From NCBI GenBank assembly GCA_037367405.1, contig JAZKJV010004143.1:236374-300373 (forward strand): a stretch of DNA of 64,000 bases, in the 5' to 3' direction. Source of the stretch: Ottelia alismoides (lineage: Eukaryota; Streptophyta; Magnoliopsida; Alismatales; Hydrocharitaceae). The translations under genes and the position numbers were made by a program. Below are positions 32,566 through 44,702 of this stretch, piece by piece; the first letter of the stretch is position 1; each line of letters starts with the position of its first letter. The notes under the pieces were generated by a model. That model saw only the letters and a program-made list of their open reading frames with translations, was not told the DNA's origin and did no database searches.

Positions 32566-33984
32566 CTGAACAGTGCACCCATCACAAACCTTTCCAGACG
32601 AGTCGATTTTGGCTGTGGATTCACTCCCTTGGTATGTTGATTTTATCAACTACCTCGTTTCGGGGTTAGTACTGCCGGATTGGACGAAAATTCAGAAGGA
32701 CAAATTCTTGTCAACAATCCATTTCTACCAATGGGAAGATCCTCTCTTATTCAAGGAAGGAGTAGATTGCATTTGGCGCAGGTGCATTCCTTAGAAGGAA
32801 CACATTCTCGAGCATTGTTACTCGCTCGAATCTAATGGACACCACTTTAGAGATAGGACGGCAACAAAAGTACTTCAATGTGGTTTCTGGTGGCTCACAC
32901 TATTCAAGGATGCAACAGCCTTCGTCAAATAATGCACTGACTGTCAGAGATTGAAGGGTACACTCACAGCGAAAGACTCGATGCCCCTGAAGATCATTCA
33001 GATAGCAGGCGTCTTCGATGATTGGGGCATCGATTTCATGGGGTCTTTCCCCTAATAGTCAGGGATATGAGCACATCTTTCTTGTCGTGGACTATGTGAG
33101 TTGTTGGATTGAAGCTATCCCCGCTCGAGCCACAGACAGTCGGATAGTATGTCTATTTCTAAGAGAGAATATCATTTCGCGGTTCGGGATTCCTAAGATT
33201 CTGATATCCGATGGGGATAGCAACTTCATAAATAAAGAGGTCAAGAAATTAACGAAGGAATACGGCATCGACCATCGAGTCGCATCTCCTTATCATCCAC
33301 AGACCAATGGCATGGCAGAATTATCGAACAGAGAAATCAAGACGATCCTCCAAAAACTTGTGAGGCTGGACAAAAAGAATTGGTCCCAACTCTTGGACTC
33401 CATCCTATAGGCATACAGAACTTTTTACAAGTCTCCCTTGGGCAAGTCGCCCTATCGTCTTGTATATGTAAAACCATGCCATCTGCCCATAGAATTAATT
33501 CATAAATCCTTGTGGGCAATCAATATGTGCAATCTGGACCCACAGAGTAGTGGTCAGAAAAGAAAAGATGATCTGAACAGACTCCTGGAATTCAGAGACT
33601 ATGCATACGATAACACATTGATGTACAAGGAGAAGGTGAAACGCTGCCATGACCGGCACATCAGACAAAAGACCTTCGAAGCTGGGCAGAAAGTGTGGTT
33701 ATTTGATGCAAAGTTAAAGATATTCCCGAGCAAATTAAAAAAGCAAATAGACAGGGCCATTCCAAGTTCGTGAAGTGCGTGACAATGGAAGTATTGCCAT
33801 ATCAGAATTGTCTCCCGACGCACAGCCATTCGTCGTCAACGGTCAACTACTGAAGTCCTACCTTGAGCTTGATACTTTCTTGACTATTGTAGACTCAATC
33901 CAGGTTCTGCGCTCTGAAGATACATCCACAACACTGGCAGCATCAAAAGATTCAGACAATGCACCTCAAAAACTTTTCCTCTGA
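32566..33984 (+). pseudogene. pol: Integrase of element B
   Basis: Fragments of the zinc-binding N-terminus lie at 32790-32960 (HYSLESNGHHF-like, then CTDCQRLKGT) in broken frames. The catalytic core follows: WGIDFMGSFP near 33023, then HIFLVVDYVSCWIEAIPARA, LISDGDSNFINKEV and TNGMAELSNREIK. There are 35 residues between the second D and the E. The C-terminal domain (SPYRLVYVKPCHLPIELIHK, KEKVKRCHDRHIRQKTFEAG, QKVWLFDAKLKIFPSKLK) and the end VNGQLLKSYLEL at 33835-33870 follow stops or shifts at about 33408 and 33771. No chromodomain. Confidence 0.9.
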
Positions 33985-34067
33985 TTTCTTCCCTTTTCTT
34001 CTTTTCTTCTTTTCCTTTTCTATTTTCTTTTTCTACCAAAAAGGTGTCGCCCCTTATTGTCAGTCTT

Positions 34068-34470
34068 CTATACTTAGGACGTACTTTGTCCTAAGTATAG
34101 GGTGGGTGAGCACACAGAGTCCTTTCATTCTTTGATCCTCTCCGTTGTCTCCTTTTCTAGTCTATACTTACGGATATCTTACCCTAAGTATAGGGGAGAT
34201 AATCTGAGTACGATATGTTTATTCTCACCCTTTACCATCCCTGCCTTGTGTATAGTCTGTTCTACTTAGGATTATTTGATCCTAAGTATAGGGAGGACGG
34301 TCAACTTCCTGTTCATTTATTTATCTCGACATTCCTTCATTCTTTAGATTTTTCTATACTCAATCCGAGTTATATCTTCTCTTTTTCTCTTTGATCTATA
34401 AGGACATAGCTCGAGCTAAGTATATGGACTCGTATATACTATGTAAATACTCTAAGCCATAACTCGTACC
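34068..34470 (+). repeat. Hairpin array with polypurine-like 3' arms (element B)
   Basis: Stem-loops at 34068-34103, 34162-34196 and 34258-34294 repeat the design seen in element A: left arm CTATACTTAGGA, right arm TCCTAAGTATAGGG. Loops match position by position (GACGTACTTTGTC here, GATGTACTTTACC in A). The fourth, longer unit is weaker: CGAGTTATATCTTC (34372), GAGCTAAGTATATGG (34411) and AGCCATAACTCGTAC (34457) are still recognisable. Confidence 0.85.
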
Positions 34471-34539
34471 TTTGTATTCTAAATAATACTTATGGCTAAT
34501 AATAATGTTAAAATTCATTACAATCTTCTAATAAAAAGA

Positions 34540-35640
34540 TGATTATAGCTCCCCAAACTCTTTTGTACACATTCCGATTAATAAATCAGGCAAAAATACT
34601 TTTGCAAAATGTTCGAAAAATAGTTTGAAACACTTTTTTGAAAAATCTTTTGAAAGTTGTTTGGAAAATATTTTGTTAAAAGTATTCAACCTTTGTAAAT
34701 ATTTTTGTTTGCAAAAATTCATTTTCTTTATGTGAAATAAAAATATTTGAAAAGTGATTTGCAAATGGTTGGAAAAATGGTTGCAAAAATATCTTGAAAA
34801 TTCTATAAATACTGTTTGAAAAACCTTTGCAAAATGATTTTCAAATATGTGTAAATATTTGTAAAAACTATTTGTGAAAATTATGTTGGATTATAGTTTT
34901 CAAAACTGTTGCAAGATGGTTTTCAAATAAGTTTGAGGAGTGTACATACTATACTCAAAAATATGTATACATGTATAAAAGTGAGCAATAATCCCTTGTA
35001 AATCCTTTAAGAACCAAAACCCTTCTATACATAAAATATATATCCATGTAAAGATATGTACCCATTCTTTTTGTATATACTGATTAATAAATTAGATTAA
35101 AAATATTTTTGCAAAATGATTTGAAAATGGAGTGATCCGTTTGGAAAACTTTTTGTGAAATGTTTTCAACCTTTGTAAAAATATTTTGAATTGCAAAGAT
35201 TCTTTTCTTTGTGTGAAATAAAGGATTTGAAAACCTATTTGCAAGTGATTTTGAAAATGTTTTGTAAAAATAATTTTGAAAAATATATATATTGTTTAAA
35301 TATTCTTTGCAAAAGAACTTTCAAATGTTTATGTTTGCAAAAATTATTGTGTACTATAGTTTTCAAAATTGTTTCTAAATAAATTTGAGGAATAAATGCA
35401 TCATTAAAATAGGAATAAAATGTGTATATAAATAAAATCCTTTATCAATTGTATATACCTATAAAAATAACTTGTTAAAGCATGTAAATTCTTGTAAATT
35501 CCTAAGTCTTGTAAAAAGAAGCACGCCCGTGTAAATAGCTATACATATTTTGTGTGCCAGAATTCTTTTGCAAAACTCTTTGTGTAAAATGTCTTTTCTT
35601 TTTCAAAATACTTTGAAAAAATGTATCATTCTTTGCATCA
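34540..35640 (+). repeat. TTTGCAAAA-type degenerate tandem tract (element B)
   Basis: About 1.1 kb of variations on GTTTGAAAAATATTTTGCAAA. Larger-scale duplication is visible: 34555-34960 and 35060-35400 share the same order of phrases (TTGTACACATTCCGATTAATAAA... versus TTGTATATACTGATTAATAAA...). No coding signal. Longer than the matching tract in element A. Confidence 0.65.
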
Positions 35641-36741
35641 TTGTACATAGCATTCATATTCTTTGATCGAACTTGATGATTGAACTAGTCCAATAAAGTC
35701 GAAGATTGGAGCTTAATTGGACCTTATTGTACCTAATTGCACTGGAACATTATGGGAACTAGGTTTAAGGTACTTCAGGTCCAGTAGGACTTAATTCTTT
35801 AAGACTCAGGGTTGGGTTCAAGTCAGTTGAACACTTGGACACTTGCACCTTTCACTTGGCTCAACTCAGTTGGAGTGGTGAGGGGAAAGGATTTTCCGGT
35901 CTGAGACGCACACGGGTGAAAACATTCGTCCTCATCTAGGAGGAAAGTACACCCCAACCTAGTCCATTTACCATGAAATCTAAAGACAGGAGAGTGTGGG
36001 TAGCAATAAATCTTCAAAAGAGGGATAGTCTTCTGGATCAAGAGGAAAAACTCCTTATGTAAATGCTGTTGTAAATAGTATTTAAAAAAAACTCCAAAAA
36101 AGAGGACAGGCTTGAAAATAAAAATAAAATGCCTACCGGAGTATGTATATATGTTGTATAGAAAATAAGCAAGCTTGAGCATCAATGTTATACTATGTGA
36201 GCCTGCAACTGGATGACTTGACTACACTGGTCATGCATCCCAGGATAGGTAGCTACACTGGCTATCGTCCATTATTTTCATCACCTCCTCTTGAGTTGGA
36301 TGCCACTTGAACTTATAAGGGAATATCCCGCTCCTCGAGGACAGAGTGTTGGAGTGGGGAATCATTGGGTTGTCATTCTGGAGAAGTCAATTCCTTTGTC
36401 ATTTCAATTGGGGAGAGCCACTATCACTTACACCGTACAAGTCAGCTTCATAGTCATAAGGGTTCGTATGATGTAGGCAGGTTCTGACCTGAATATTGAG
36501 GTGGGTTGAATCGAGTTCTGTGACTCTCAAAGGTTGTTGTGTTTTAAATTTGGTTCCCAACCAGGTTCCACACACATTCTCACATCAAGGTCTAACCTGA
36601 GCGCCAAACTTTGATTTTGTAAGAATAAGTTTTACAACTGAAAGCAATTCTATTCATTCTTTCTTTTTCTTTTTCTTTTTCTTTTTTCTTCTTTTTTCTT
36701 TTTGTACTAATTGCATAAGTGTTGTTAGGGATTAGCAAAAG
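35641..36741 (+). other. Conserved non-coding 3' region of element B
   Basis: Shares blocks with 10420-11560 of element A in the same order: TACTTCAGGTCCAGTAGGACTTAATTC-like text near 35770, CTTCAAAAGAGGGATAGTC with ATCAAGAGGAAAAACTC near 36010-36052, two CTACACTGG phrases (36221 and 36252), and GGAATATCCCGCTCCTCGAG near 36319. No open frame is conserved between the two copies. Confidence 0.65.
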
Positions 36742-36754
36742 CAAGTATAGGGGG
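36742..36754 (+). other. Polypurine tract of element B
   Basis: CAAGTATAGGGGG directly before TGATGTATC, the same motif and LTR start type as in elements A and C. Confidence 0.8.
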
Positions 36755-39700
36755 TGATGTATCTCCATTTCATCACCTTTATTCTATCATTTTGGCCTTA
36801 AAAATCCTAGCTAATGCATGTAAATGGTATTAATTTGTACAAAATATCATCCATTATTTATTATATTTATTGTGTAAATAATACGGTTTTTAATGCAAAA
36901 ATTATAGAATAAAGGTAAGAAAAGAAAAAGGAAGAAAATATTGAAAATATTTTCGGACCCTAATCCCCGAGACCAAGTCAAGAATTGAGTTGGCCAACAA
37001 GGAATAAAGTAGGGGGAGATAAAGGCTAAAATACAATAAAATTGCCATTTATTCATTCAATATTTATGCATTTTTGACACCTATTTTATTCTTTGTTATT
37101 TATTTATCAAATAAAGAAACTTTGTACATAAAAGTTATAGATAATAATGTAAATAAAAAAAACAAAATTAAGTTTGCACAAAAATAATACACTGTGTACA
37201 TTTTATATACAAAATAAAAAGCCAGAAACCAAACTTCACAGACCCATATCTTTCAAATAAAAACTTAAAACATATCAAAATCACCTCTAATTGTGTATAA
37301 TTTTTCGCAAGCTATTTAAATGGTGATGATTTCATATTTTTCGGAGTTACTATGTGAAAGTTAGGTTTTGGGCCCTCATTGTACATTCTACTGATTAAAA
37401 TATTCATGTTATTCATCCCTTATTATTTTTACAAATTCATATTTTATAATTTTGTAAATATTATTTATAACATATGTGCATATTAAAATTAGAATAAAAC
37501 TAAAAGGAAAATGCATAATAAAATAAGTCTATAAGAATACATAGACGAAATACCTATGTCATATATCTATATAAATAAAAGGGAAATATATTCTTTCATT
37601 CCTGTATTCTTTATATTTTTATAATATTGTAAATATTATTTATATTTTATTAAAAATACAAACAAAAATAAAATTCAATAAAATACATTAAAATAAAAAG
37701 ATGTATATAAAACATATGTAAAATACCTATAAATATACCTACATAATATACTTACCTATTTATTTAAGTGTACAAATAGCATCCTAAAAATAAAATAATA
37801 TAATATTTATACTCATAAAAATAAGTTGTAAATATATAAAATATAAGGATAAAAAAATAAAATAAAAAATACAAAAAAAATAAAAATGTACAAAACATAG
37901 ATGAATATACCTATAAATACACTATTGAAAATTAATTGCTAATAAATAAAGCCAAAAAAATAAACAAAAATCATAATAAAATGCTACATAAAATAATAAA
38001 CATTTTTTATTTTTTACACAAAATTAATAAAATCATTTACTATATTAAATAAATAAAATACGAATAAAAATTGTTGTTTTGTCGCCTAGCGGCCTAGGTG
38101 GCCCAATCAGGGCGCGTCAAATGTTGACCACGGTCAACTCCCCCCTCTGCTTCTGATCTGATGCAGCCTATCTTTTCCCCGATCTTCCGCCCTTTTTCTT
38201 GGGTGTTCCATCCATCTATCGCGGATGTTTCCTTCACAAGAAATAATCTCTGATCATCCAACAACCACGCCTAATCATTAGATCTCCTGTACATAGCCCC
38301 GATTCATCGATTGGCCCCTGTCAATAAGGGTGCTTACCAAAGTCTATAAGTAATACCATCTGCCTCCTTCAAATTTGGTCACCATTAAAGCCTTGCGAGT
38401 CCTGGTTCAGCACATTGGATTGTTCCTCGTGACAGGGGATTGTGCTTACCCACAGCTGCCGTCGCCGGAGACCCTGCTCCCTGGTCAGCCTAGGTACAAG
38501 AGCTGCGTCTTTTTCATTTAATTTGCTTAATCTTGATCTTAGCTTCTATTTCCAATAGTTAGTTTATCTTCTAAGTAGTTAGATTAGCGTAATTTAATCC
38601 GTCCGTACTTCGCCGGAGTTGAGCTTTGGCGAGCTCCTCCGCACGCCAACTCCGCCGCTCCGTCCTCCGTTTCACCCCCACATCGTCCTCTCTACGCTTC
38701 TCTTCACCCCAGGCACTCTCGTCCCCCCAGATCTCTAATGGATCTGGGGATCCACTACTCTAGATCCGTCGTTCGCCGGAGAATTACTGCCCGCTCCATC
38801 TGTCGTCCAACCTCCTCCAATAAGGCCCTCGGGGCCTCCTTGTTTGCTCGCAACCATTTCATGCAGGTACTGGAGGCCAATCAACCCTCAAGAGTTGAGT
38901 TTTGAACAAGAACAAGGCACTTGGGCACCCATATCTTCCCTGACCACGCTGGAGAGCTCCGGAGCAGCTCTGGCATCTTCGAGCCCTCCAGTCGATCCAC
39001 GGTGCTTCTAGGAACGTGTAGAGACCCTCGGCGGTGACGGAGAAGACCGGAATAGCCCGCAACGATCGATCAAAGCTCGCCCCAAGCGAGCTTTGTCCTT
39101 GTTCTTCCAGCCCTTCCCGTAGCCGTCCGATCAAGAAGGAAGTTCCAGTTCACAGCAGAAACGTTGGATCGAGCCACGCGCCAACCATCGGATCGCTTCG
39201 TGCGATCTAATCCTCGTCGTCTAGCCGCGAACGGTCATCGGTCGTCAGATGCGTGACACATGTATTAGTGAAATGATCGAGACCGTCCGCCCGCGCCTAT
39301 TATGGGGTAAATTGCACATCTGAACCCCGTCTTTTTGTATTTATTATTTAGTCATGTAAATAAAAGCTCATGTTATAAATAATTTGAATATTTTGCAACT
39401 AGGTCCTGTATTTAGTTTATTTGCATTTGGGTCCAGTCCACGTCACCTCACGTGTCGTCCCACGTGAGGTGGCAAAATTGCATGTATACCCCTGCAACTT
39501 TTTTGTAATTATTATTTAGTCCTATAAATTGAAATGAACGTTATATATTTCTGTGAAAATTGTTGCGAGGCCCTTGGACTTTTTGATAATTACATTTTGG
39601 TCCCTCCCAGTGTGCGTCACGTGTAATCCACGAGACGGGTAATTTGCATGTATGTCCCTGGCATTTTTGTAATTATTTATTAGTCCAATAAATTCTTAAA

Positions 39701-40832
39701 TACGTTGTATATTTCTGGTATAATTGCACAGAGCCCCCTGATGTTTATTTTATTTGCACGTATGCCCCTGCCAAGACATGTATTTTTGATGTTTTTATCT
39801 ATTTATTAAAAATAACTAACTTGCTCCTAAAAATCCACAAAAATAGGATTAGATGCTCCATGCATTATACTTTCATGTCACGTGTCCGCTTTGCATTTTT
39901 TGCATATAATCTATTTATTAAAATTAAATAGGAGCCTAAATAATCCCAGTTTAATTTATAAAATTCCAAAAAAATATAATAACTTTTTGCAAAATTACAA
40001 ATATATGTATAGTATATTTTGGTATTTATTGAGTCCAGAAAACAAAAAACCCTAAAAATAGAAAAAGAAAATGAAAAAAATCAGAAAGCTCCAAAATCCA
40101 ACAAAAAAATACAAAAATGCTACAAAAATATCAAATATATGTTCTTCTGTTTCATAATTATCTATATGTTAGTATTTATCTATTAAAATTATTTTGGGTA
40201 ATTTTGGGACCTATTTATTATTTTTAAGACCTAAAGTAATTTCGGATTATTTATTAATCTTTTATTAGGGATGTTTTTTACTTTAAAATATATAAAAATT
40301 AGCAAAAAATCTTAAAAAATCACAAAAACAATAAAAATTTATTTCAAACCCAAAAATATTTTATTTTCTTATTTTTCCTTATTTTTATTAATTTTTATAG
40401 TAACCCTAGCTTCCATTGTACATATATCATATATATCTTATTTTATAATTTAAAAGAAAAAGAAAATACAAAAAAATATAAAATATGAAAAGAAAATACA
40501 AAATTAGAAAATTAAAAAAATAAATATATATATATATATATAATTAAAAAAACACAAAAAGATATATATATATATAAATGAATGACTTGGTTGTGCATAG
40601 ATAACCATAGGCTACCATTTTGCTCCCTGTGGTTCGACCTCTACATGCTTGCCTGCTATGCATTTTATGGTAGAGATAATAAATTTTAACCTCACTTGTA
40701 CTCTTCATTGCCTTAATATTATATTGTGGGTTAATTGTTGTATAACCGTACATTTCATATGAGGTCAAATCAGCGACTGTCTGTCCGCCTTGTGGATTCA
40801 CACGACTTCAAATCGATTTCTCCCGGTTATCA
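36755..40832 (+). repeat. 3' LTR of element B
   Basis: Starts TGATGTATCTCC after the polypurine tract. The left 1.3 kb is A/T-rich. A GC-rich block from 38090 holds the TATA box (TATAAG at 38345) and the leader. From 38802 it matches 1-78 and 14891-17191 of the 5' copy. The end at GGTTATCA (40832) is a candidate only, because similarity to the 5' side runs on to 42811. If right, the LTR is about 4.1 kb, of which about 2.5 kb lies downstream of the TATA box. Confidence 0.75.
38345..38350 (+). promoter_or_regulatory. TATA-like box of element B 3' LTR
   Basis: TATAAG in AAGTCTATAAGTAATACC at the start of the GC-rich block, the same relative place as the TATAAA of element A. A CCTAG/GTACAAG junction near 38491 and TTTCATGCAG/GTACTGG near 38867 could be splice donor and acceptor of an LTR leader intron. 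Confidence 0.4.
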
Positions 40833-42323
40833 GACACCGGACTCAGCCCCATCACCCGCCCCCAATGTCAGCTACTTCGCAACCCCCGTCATCGATTCTA
40901 GCAGCACCGCCCCGCTCTAGGGCTCGAAGGATCCAAGCACAACCATAGGTCTTTCTCCCTCGCCGCACAAGTCCCTTGAATCATCAATGGGTTCCCCAAC
41001 ACCGATGCTCCACTCGAGAACAACACAACCACTTGCAGAAGCTTCCACAAGGTGGACTCTGCCACTGGAGACCACGAGGTTACCGCCAATCCTTTCAACG
41101 AGTCCGTCAACACCGTCGCTGAGCATGGAGAGAAGAAACCCTAGAAATTGTTGGGGTTTTCTCTCCAAAGGATGCGATTCCCCCAGATTAAGGATCTTGG
41201 GCTGTCAAGGGGTATTTTCACAAACACCCCTCCTCCAAAACTACTTTACCAAATGGGAAAAGTTGAAGAAGGCATATAAGTATAGATTTTTTAAATATAA
41301 GGTATAGAAATATTGTGGAAATACCCCTCAATGGAAAAAAATATAAATGTAATGCTGAATTGAAAAAAAAATAGCTCAAATTGAGAAGATTGGACAACGA
41401 ATTCGGATGGGAATCTCCATATCTTGAATTCGATAATCGGGCAACTCATCAAGAGAAGAGTTTTTCAAAGTGGAGGAAAATTGATGCAGAACAAAACATT
41501 TTTTTGTTATAATTTTATTTCCATTGTAAAAAAATAAAAGTCACAATCTCCAGATGTGTTTTTGGTTTGGGTGCATCTTTTGGGTGAAAGGTCGCTTTCT
41601 TAATGGATTAATTCCCTATATAAGGCAACCAACTCCTATGTAATTGGGGAGATGCAATGAAGTAGAAGTTTATTAGCCATCAGCTTTATTCTTCTTTTCC
41701 CTTTAGATTCATTTCTCCTTCACATCCTCCGATCCAATTCTCCTCACTTATATTCTCCCTTCCCATGCAGCTTGGCGTGCTCCTCGTTATCCTCTTACCC
41801 CACTTTCTTCTCTTCTCACCCCTCAACAATTCTTCACTAATTTTAGACCACATCATAGTACGATGGTGATGCTTCTGGCAATGATGATGGCACCATCGAG
41901 GTTGGCAATCACAATAACATTATCTAGTTAATCATGATCGATTGACAATAGATATCGTGAAGCATTAAGGTTAGCAATCTCCATATAGGTATGGTGATGA
42001 CGATGACAATAACAATCTCCAGATAGGTTCTCGATCTCATGATGACAATGATATGAGGGTTGGTGATGACGATGGTCATGAGGCATATGTCTTTACAATG
42101 CTCTAGTACCATGCTATAAAATACAGTTGCTCAATTTCTCATATCCAAAAAAGGGGGAACCAATGGGTTCTCTTTTATAGAGGGAGAACCACATTACACA
42201 AGGACATCAGAGTCCTTATAATAAAAGGAAAAACAAGGGGACGGGAATTGCTATTGGACAAAAGTCAGCAAGATGAGTTCTATACAAAGTAGGAAGGCCT
42301 AAACTGCCTCCAATTTTTTATCA
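40833..42323. repeat. Second copy of the composite block next to B LTR
   Basis: Matches 17192-18662: the coding-like remnant (40833-41148), the possible TGTTGGGG...CTCAACA solo LTR (41149-41828) and the antisense copia-like LTR (42112-42323). The foldback MITE present at 16525 is absent from the corresponding place near 40535, so that insertion happened after the two copies separated. Confidence 0.7.
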
Positions 42324-42328
42324 ATGGG

Positions 42329-44399
42329 TGAAGATTCGCTAAATGCGTGTATTAATTTGGATCCGTTGTAGCACGGGCACTTAGCGTATCATGCAGAACT
42401 GAATTAATGATCTCCGCGAGGAGGATTCGGTTTGAATTTATAACCTGGGAAGTCTAGGGCCGAACACAAGGACGCGAGCTATAATATGATTATTCATGAG
42501 TTTAAATATATAAATTAAGTAGTTGATAAATATTCTAGGTCAAAACAGAGACAACAATGCAAGTAAGAAATGCACGATATTGCATATCACCAATGCATGC
42601 ATGGATAAGACAAAACATGATGATAAAACATATAATTGCATGTTAGAAAATAATGATGTGATGAACAAAATGATAGCACATGCAAATGCACACATAATTA
42701 TGCCCTAAAATGATTCATCAAACTTAAACAACTAATCAATATTCAATTATGCAATTTAATCTAAGTCATGTTTCATTTAATAGAGATTTAAGCAACTTAA
42801 TATCTCTAATAAACTAATCAATCATTATACGTCAAATCAGAGAATAAATTAAGCCATGTAAAAGATAATGAAACAGAGATCAAAATGCCACTGAAATTAC
42901 TTTATTTGGATAAAAGATGCTCAAGTTATTAGTAATTAAGTCTAGGGCATAAATATAGTAACATAACAAAAGTCTTACACATAGGTCCCTATAGGGACTA
43001 AAATGCAATTATACGAAATACCCCTTGTGCGGGGTATATTTGCAATATTGTAAACCGGCAGGGTTGATTCTGTAATTAACCTAGGCCCGCATGCGTAAGG
43101 CGCGTGTAGACCTAGGCTCAGGCGGAAGGAGGCTCGGTCGCAGGTTGGAGGCCGCTTAGGCGACCTCCATGCCTCAGAGCATGCACGGTTCCACCAAGCC
43201 TTTAGGTTAGATGTCGCGGCTGCGATTAAATCCGAACTGTATGATCAGAAGGATCAGACGGTGACTGCTTCTGCTTCCTTCGCCGTTGACCTGCCCTTGT
43301 TCGTCGGAAGAGACTACTCTCTGGCGAGGTCGCAGAGGCTCCGCCTCGCTCTAACTCTATGTCAGATGGTCGGAGAAGATTATTTAGGAGTTAGCATAGA
43401 TCCTGACGGAGAGCAGGCGGTCCGGCAGCGATCTGGGCGATGGATCCAACCTTCATCGCCGACATCTGGGCTCTAGAATGGGGTCACTCCAAGACGTCCA
43501 GCCATTGAAGAGAATATGGACCTGCGAAGTTAGTTGAATAGCCGAAGCTTGCAGAAGTGTGGAATGAAGTGAGTGGAGGGCGTCGAAACGAAGAAGGTGA
43601 AGCCCTTGAGTAGGTTCTTCTCTAGCTCTGCCGGAGAAGAAGGCTTGAGATGTTAAGGTTATCGAGGAAGGTAGCTGGTGATTGAAACCTCCAGCAAAGA
43701 TCGAAGACCTTCAATGCAGATTCAAATCGAATCTATTTGGACTTCAGGCTAACAAACTACTTGAATATTGTAGGAGGTTGGGGATGAAGCGGGTATCGTT
43801 GGATCTTTAGATCCAACGGCTGGGATTTAGGCACATTTTGAAGGCTGGGATACGCATGATCAAGAGGCGATCAGATGGCTAAAGTTGAGGCGGGTGTGAT
43901 TGAACTCATGTCGTCTGATCAGATAATCAGCGGTCTAGAAGAGAGATGGGTGGCCAAATAAGGATGGCCCATGTGGCGGACGTCTGAAGTGCCACGTGAC
44001 CCACTCAGATTTGAAGAAAATAAATAAATTAAAGTAAAATAAAAAAGAATTAGTTAGGAGGAGACTTAGAAAAATGATGAACATAAAAGTTGTAGATCTC
44101 GATGAGATCTACAATTTCGTGTAGAAGTCAAAGAGATCAGAGGTCATCTATAGATAGATAAAAATAAAATACTAATTATAACAATTAAAATAATTTCTTT
44201 TGATTTTTCTTTTAGTCATTTTTTTGTATGTTTATTTTATTTTATGCTAATTTATTTATATACAATATTAATCTAATTTTTATTTAATTTTTAATGGAGA
44301 ATAAAAACATAAAATATTACACCATAATAGGGTTATATAATATATAGTAATTAGTGTCAATTATATGCAACACAACAATTAGTAATTAGTGTTATTAGT
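42329..44399 (-). repeat. Element C 3' LTR, part left of element E
   Basis: A/T-rich edges flank a GC-rich centre (43030-43900), as in the A and B LTRs. Matches 48530-50810 of the second LTR; a ~550-base stretch of that copy (about 49640-50180) is missing here. Short open stretches such as 43261-43476 occur in both copies but carry no known domain and are LTR leader sequence. Confidence 0.75.
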
Positions 44400-44609
44400 T
44401 GTGGAGAAGAGAGACAAATGGGATATCTATTCCATAGGGCTATGGTCTCTTATATAGAGAAAAAACCCTAGAGATTACAAGAGGAAAAATACATAAATAC
44501 CCCTGAGGGGTTACGGAACCCGAAGGGTTAAAGGTCACGGAACCTGAAGGGTTAAGGGTTACGGAACCCGGAAGGTTACAAACATAATTGTAACATAATA
44601 ATTCTAACA
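44400..44609 (-). repeat. 3' LTR of element E
   Basis: Minus strand TGTTAGAATTATTATG...CTTCTCCACA, 210 bp, with TATA box CTCTATATAAGAG (plus 44450-44462). It contains three or four copies of a 20-odd-base unit with GGTTCCGTAACCC (plus 44510-44580), a small internal tandem repeat. The minus-strand polypurine tract AAGGGGAG (plus 44610-44617) abuts it. Confidence 0.85.
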
Positions 44610-44702
44610 CTCCCCTTCAAGTTGGAGCGCATATGACGACCATGCCCAACTTGGATACTAAGTATATTAGGCGCTTCCTTGGAAGAGCCTTTGTGAGGAT
44701 GT

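Larger units (their letters stand above)
21253..36754 (+). mobile_element. Interior of element B: Athila-like Ty3/gypsy retrotransposon
   Basis: A second Athila-like element of the same lineage as A but clearly diverged. Order: gag (21371), Gag tail (VTLRSGRVLP near 23310), protease (24061), RT (split), RNase H, integrase (ending near 33900), hairpin array, A/T-rich repeats, conserved 3' block, polypurine tract at 36742 and 3' LTR at 36755. Copia element D (24902-29956) and an antisense LINE (about 30658-31853) interrupt pol. Its 5' LTR is 1-78 plus 14891 onward, itself broken by element A. Stops and frameshifts throughout; non-autonomous. Confidence 0.85.

Noticed and set aside
43261..43476. 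Open frame repeated at 48889-49302, suggesting a conserved small gene
   Set aside because: Both lie at the same place in the two LTRs of element C, differ in frame length and start, and carry no domain.
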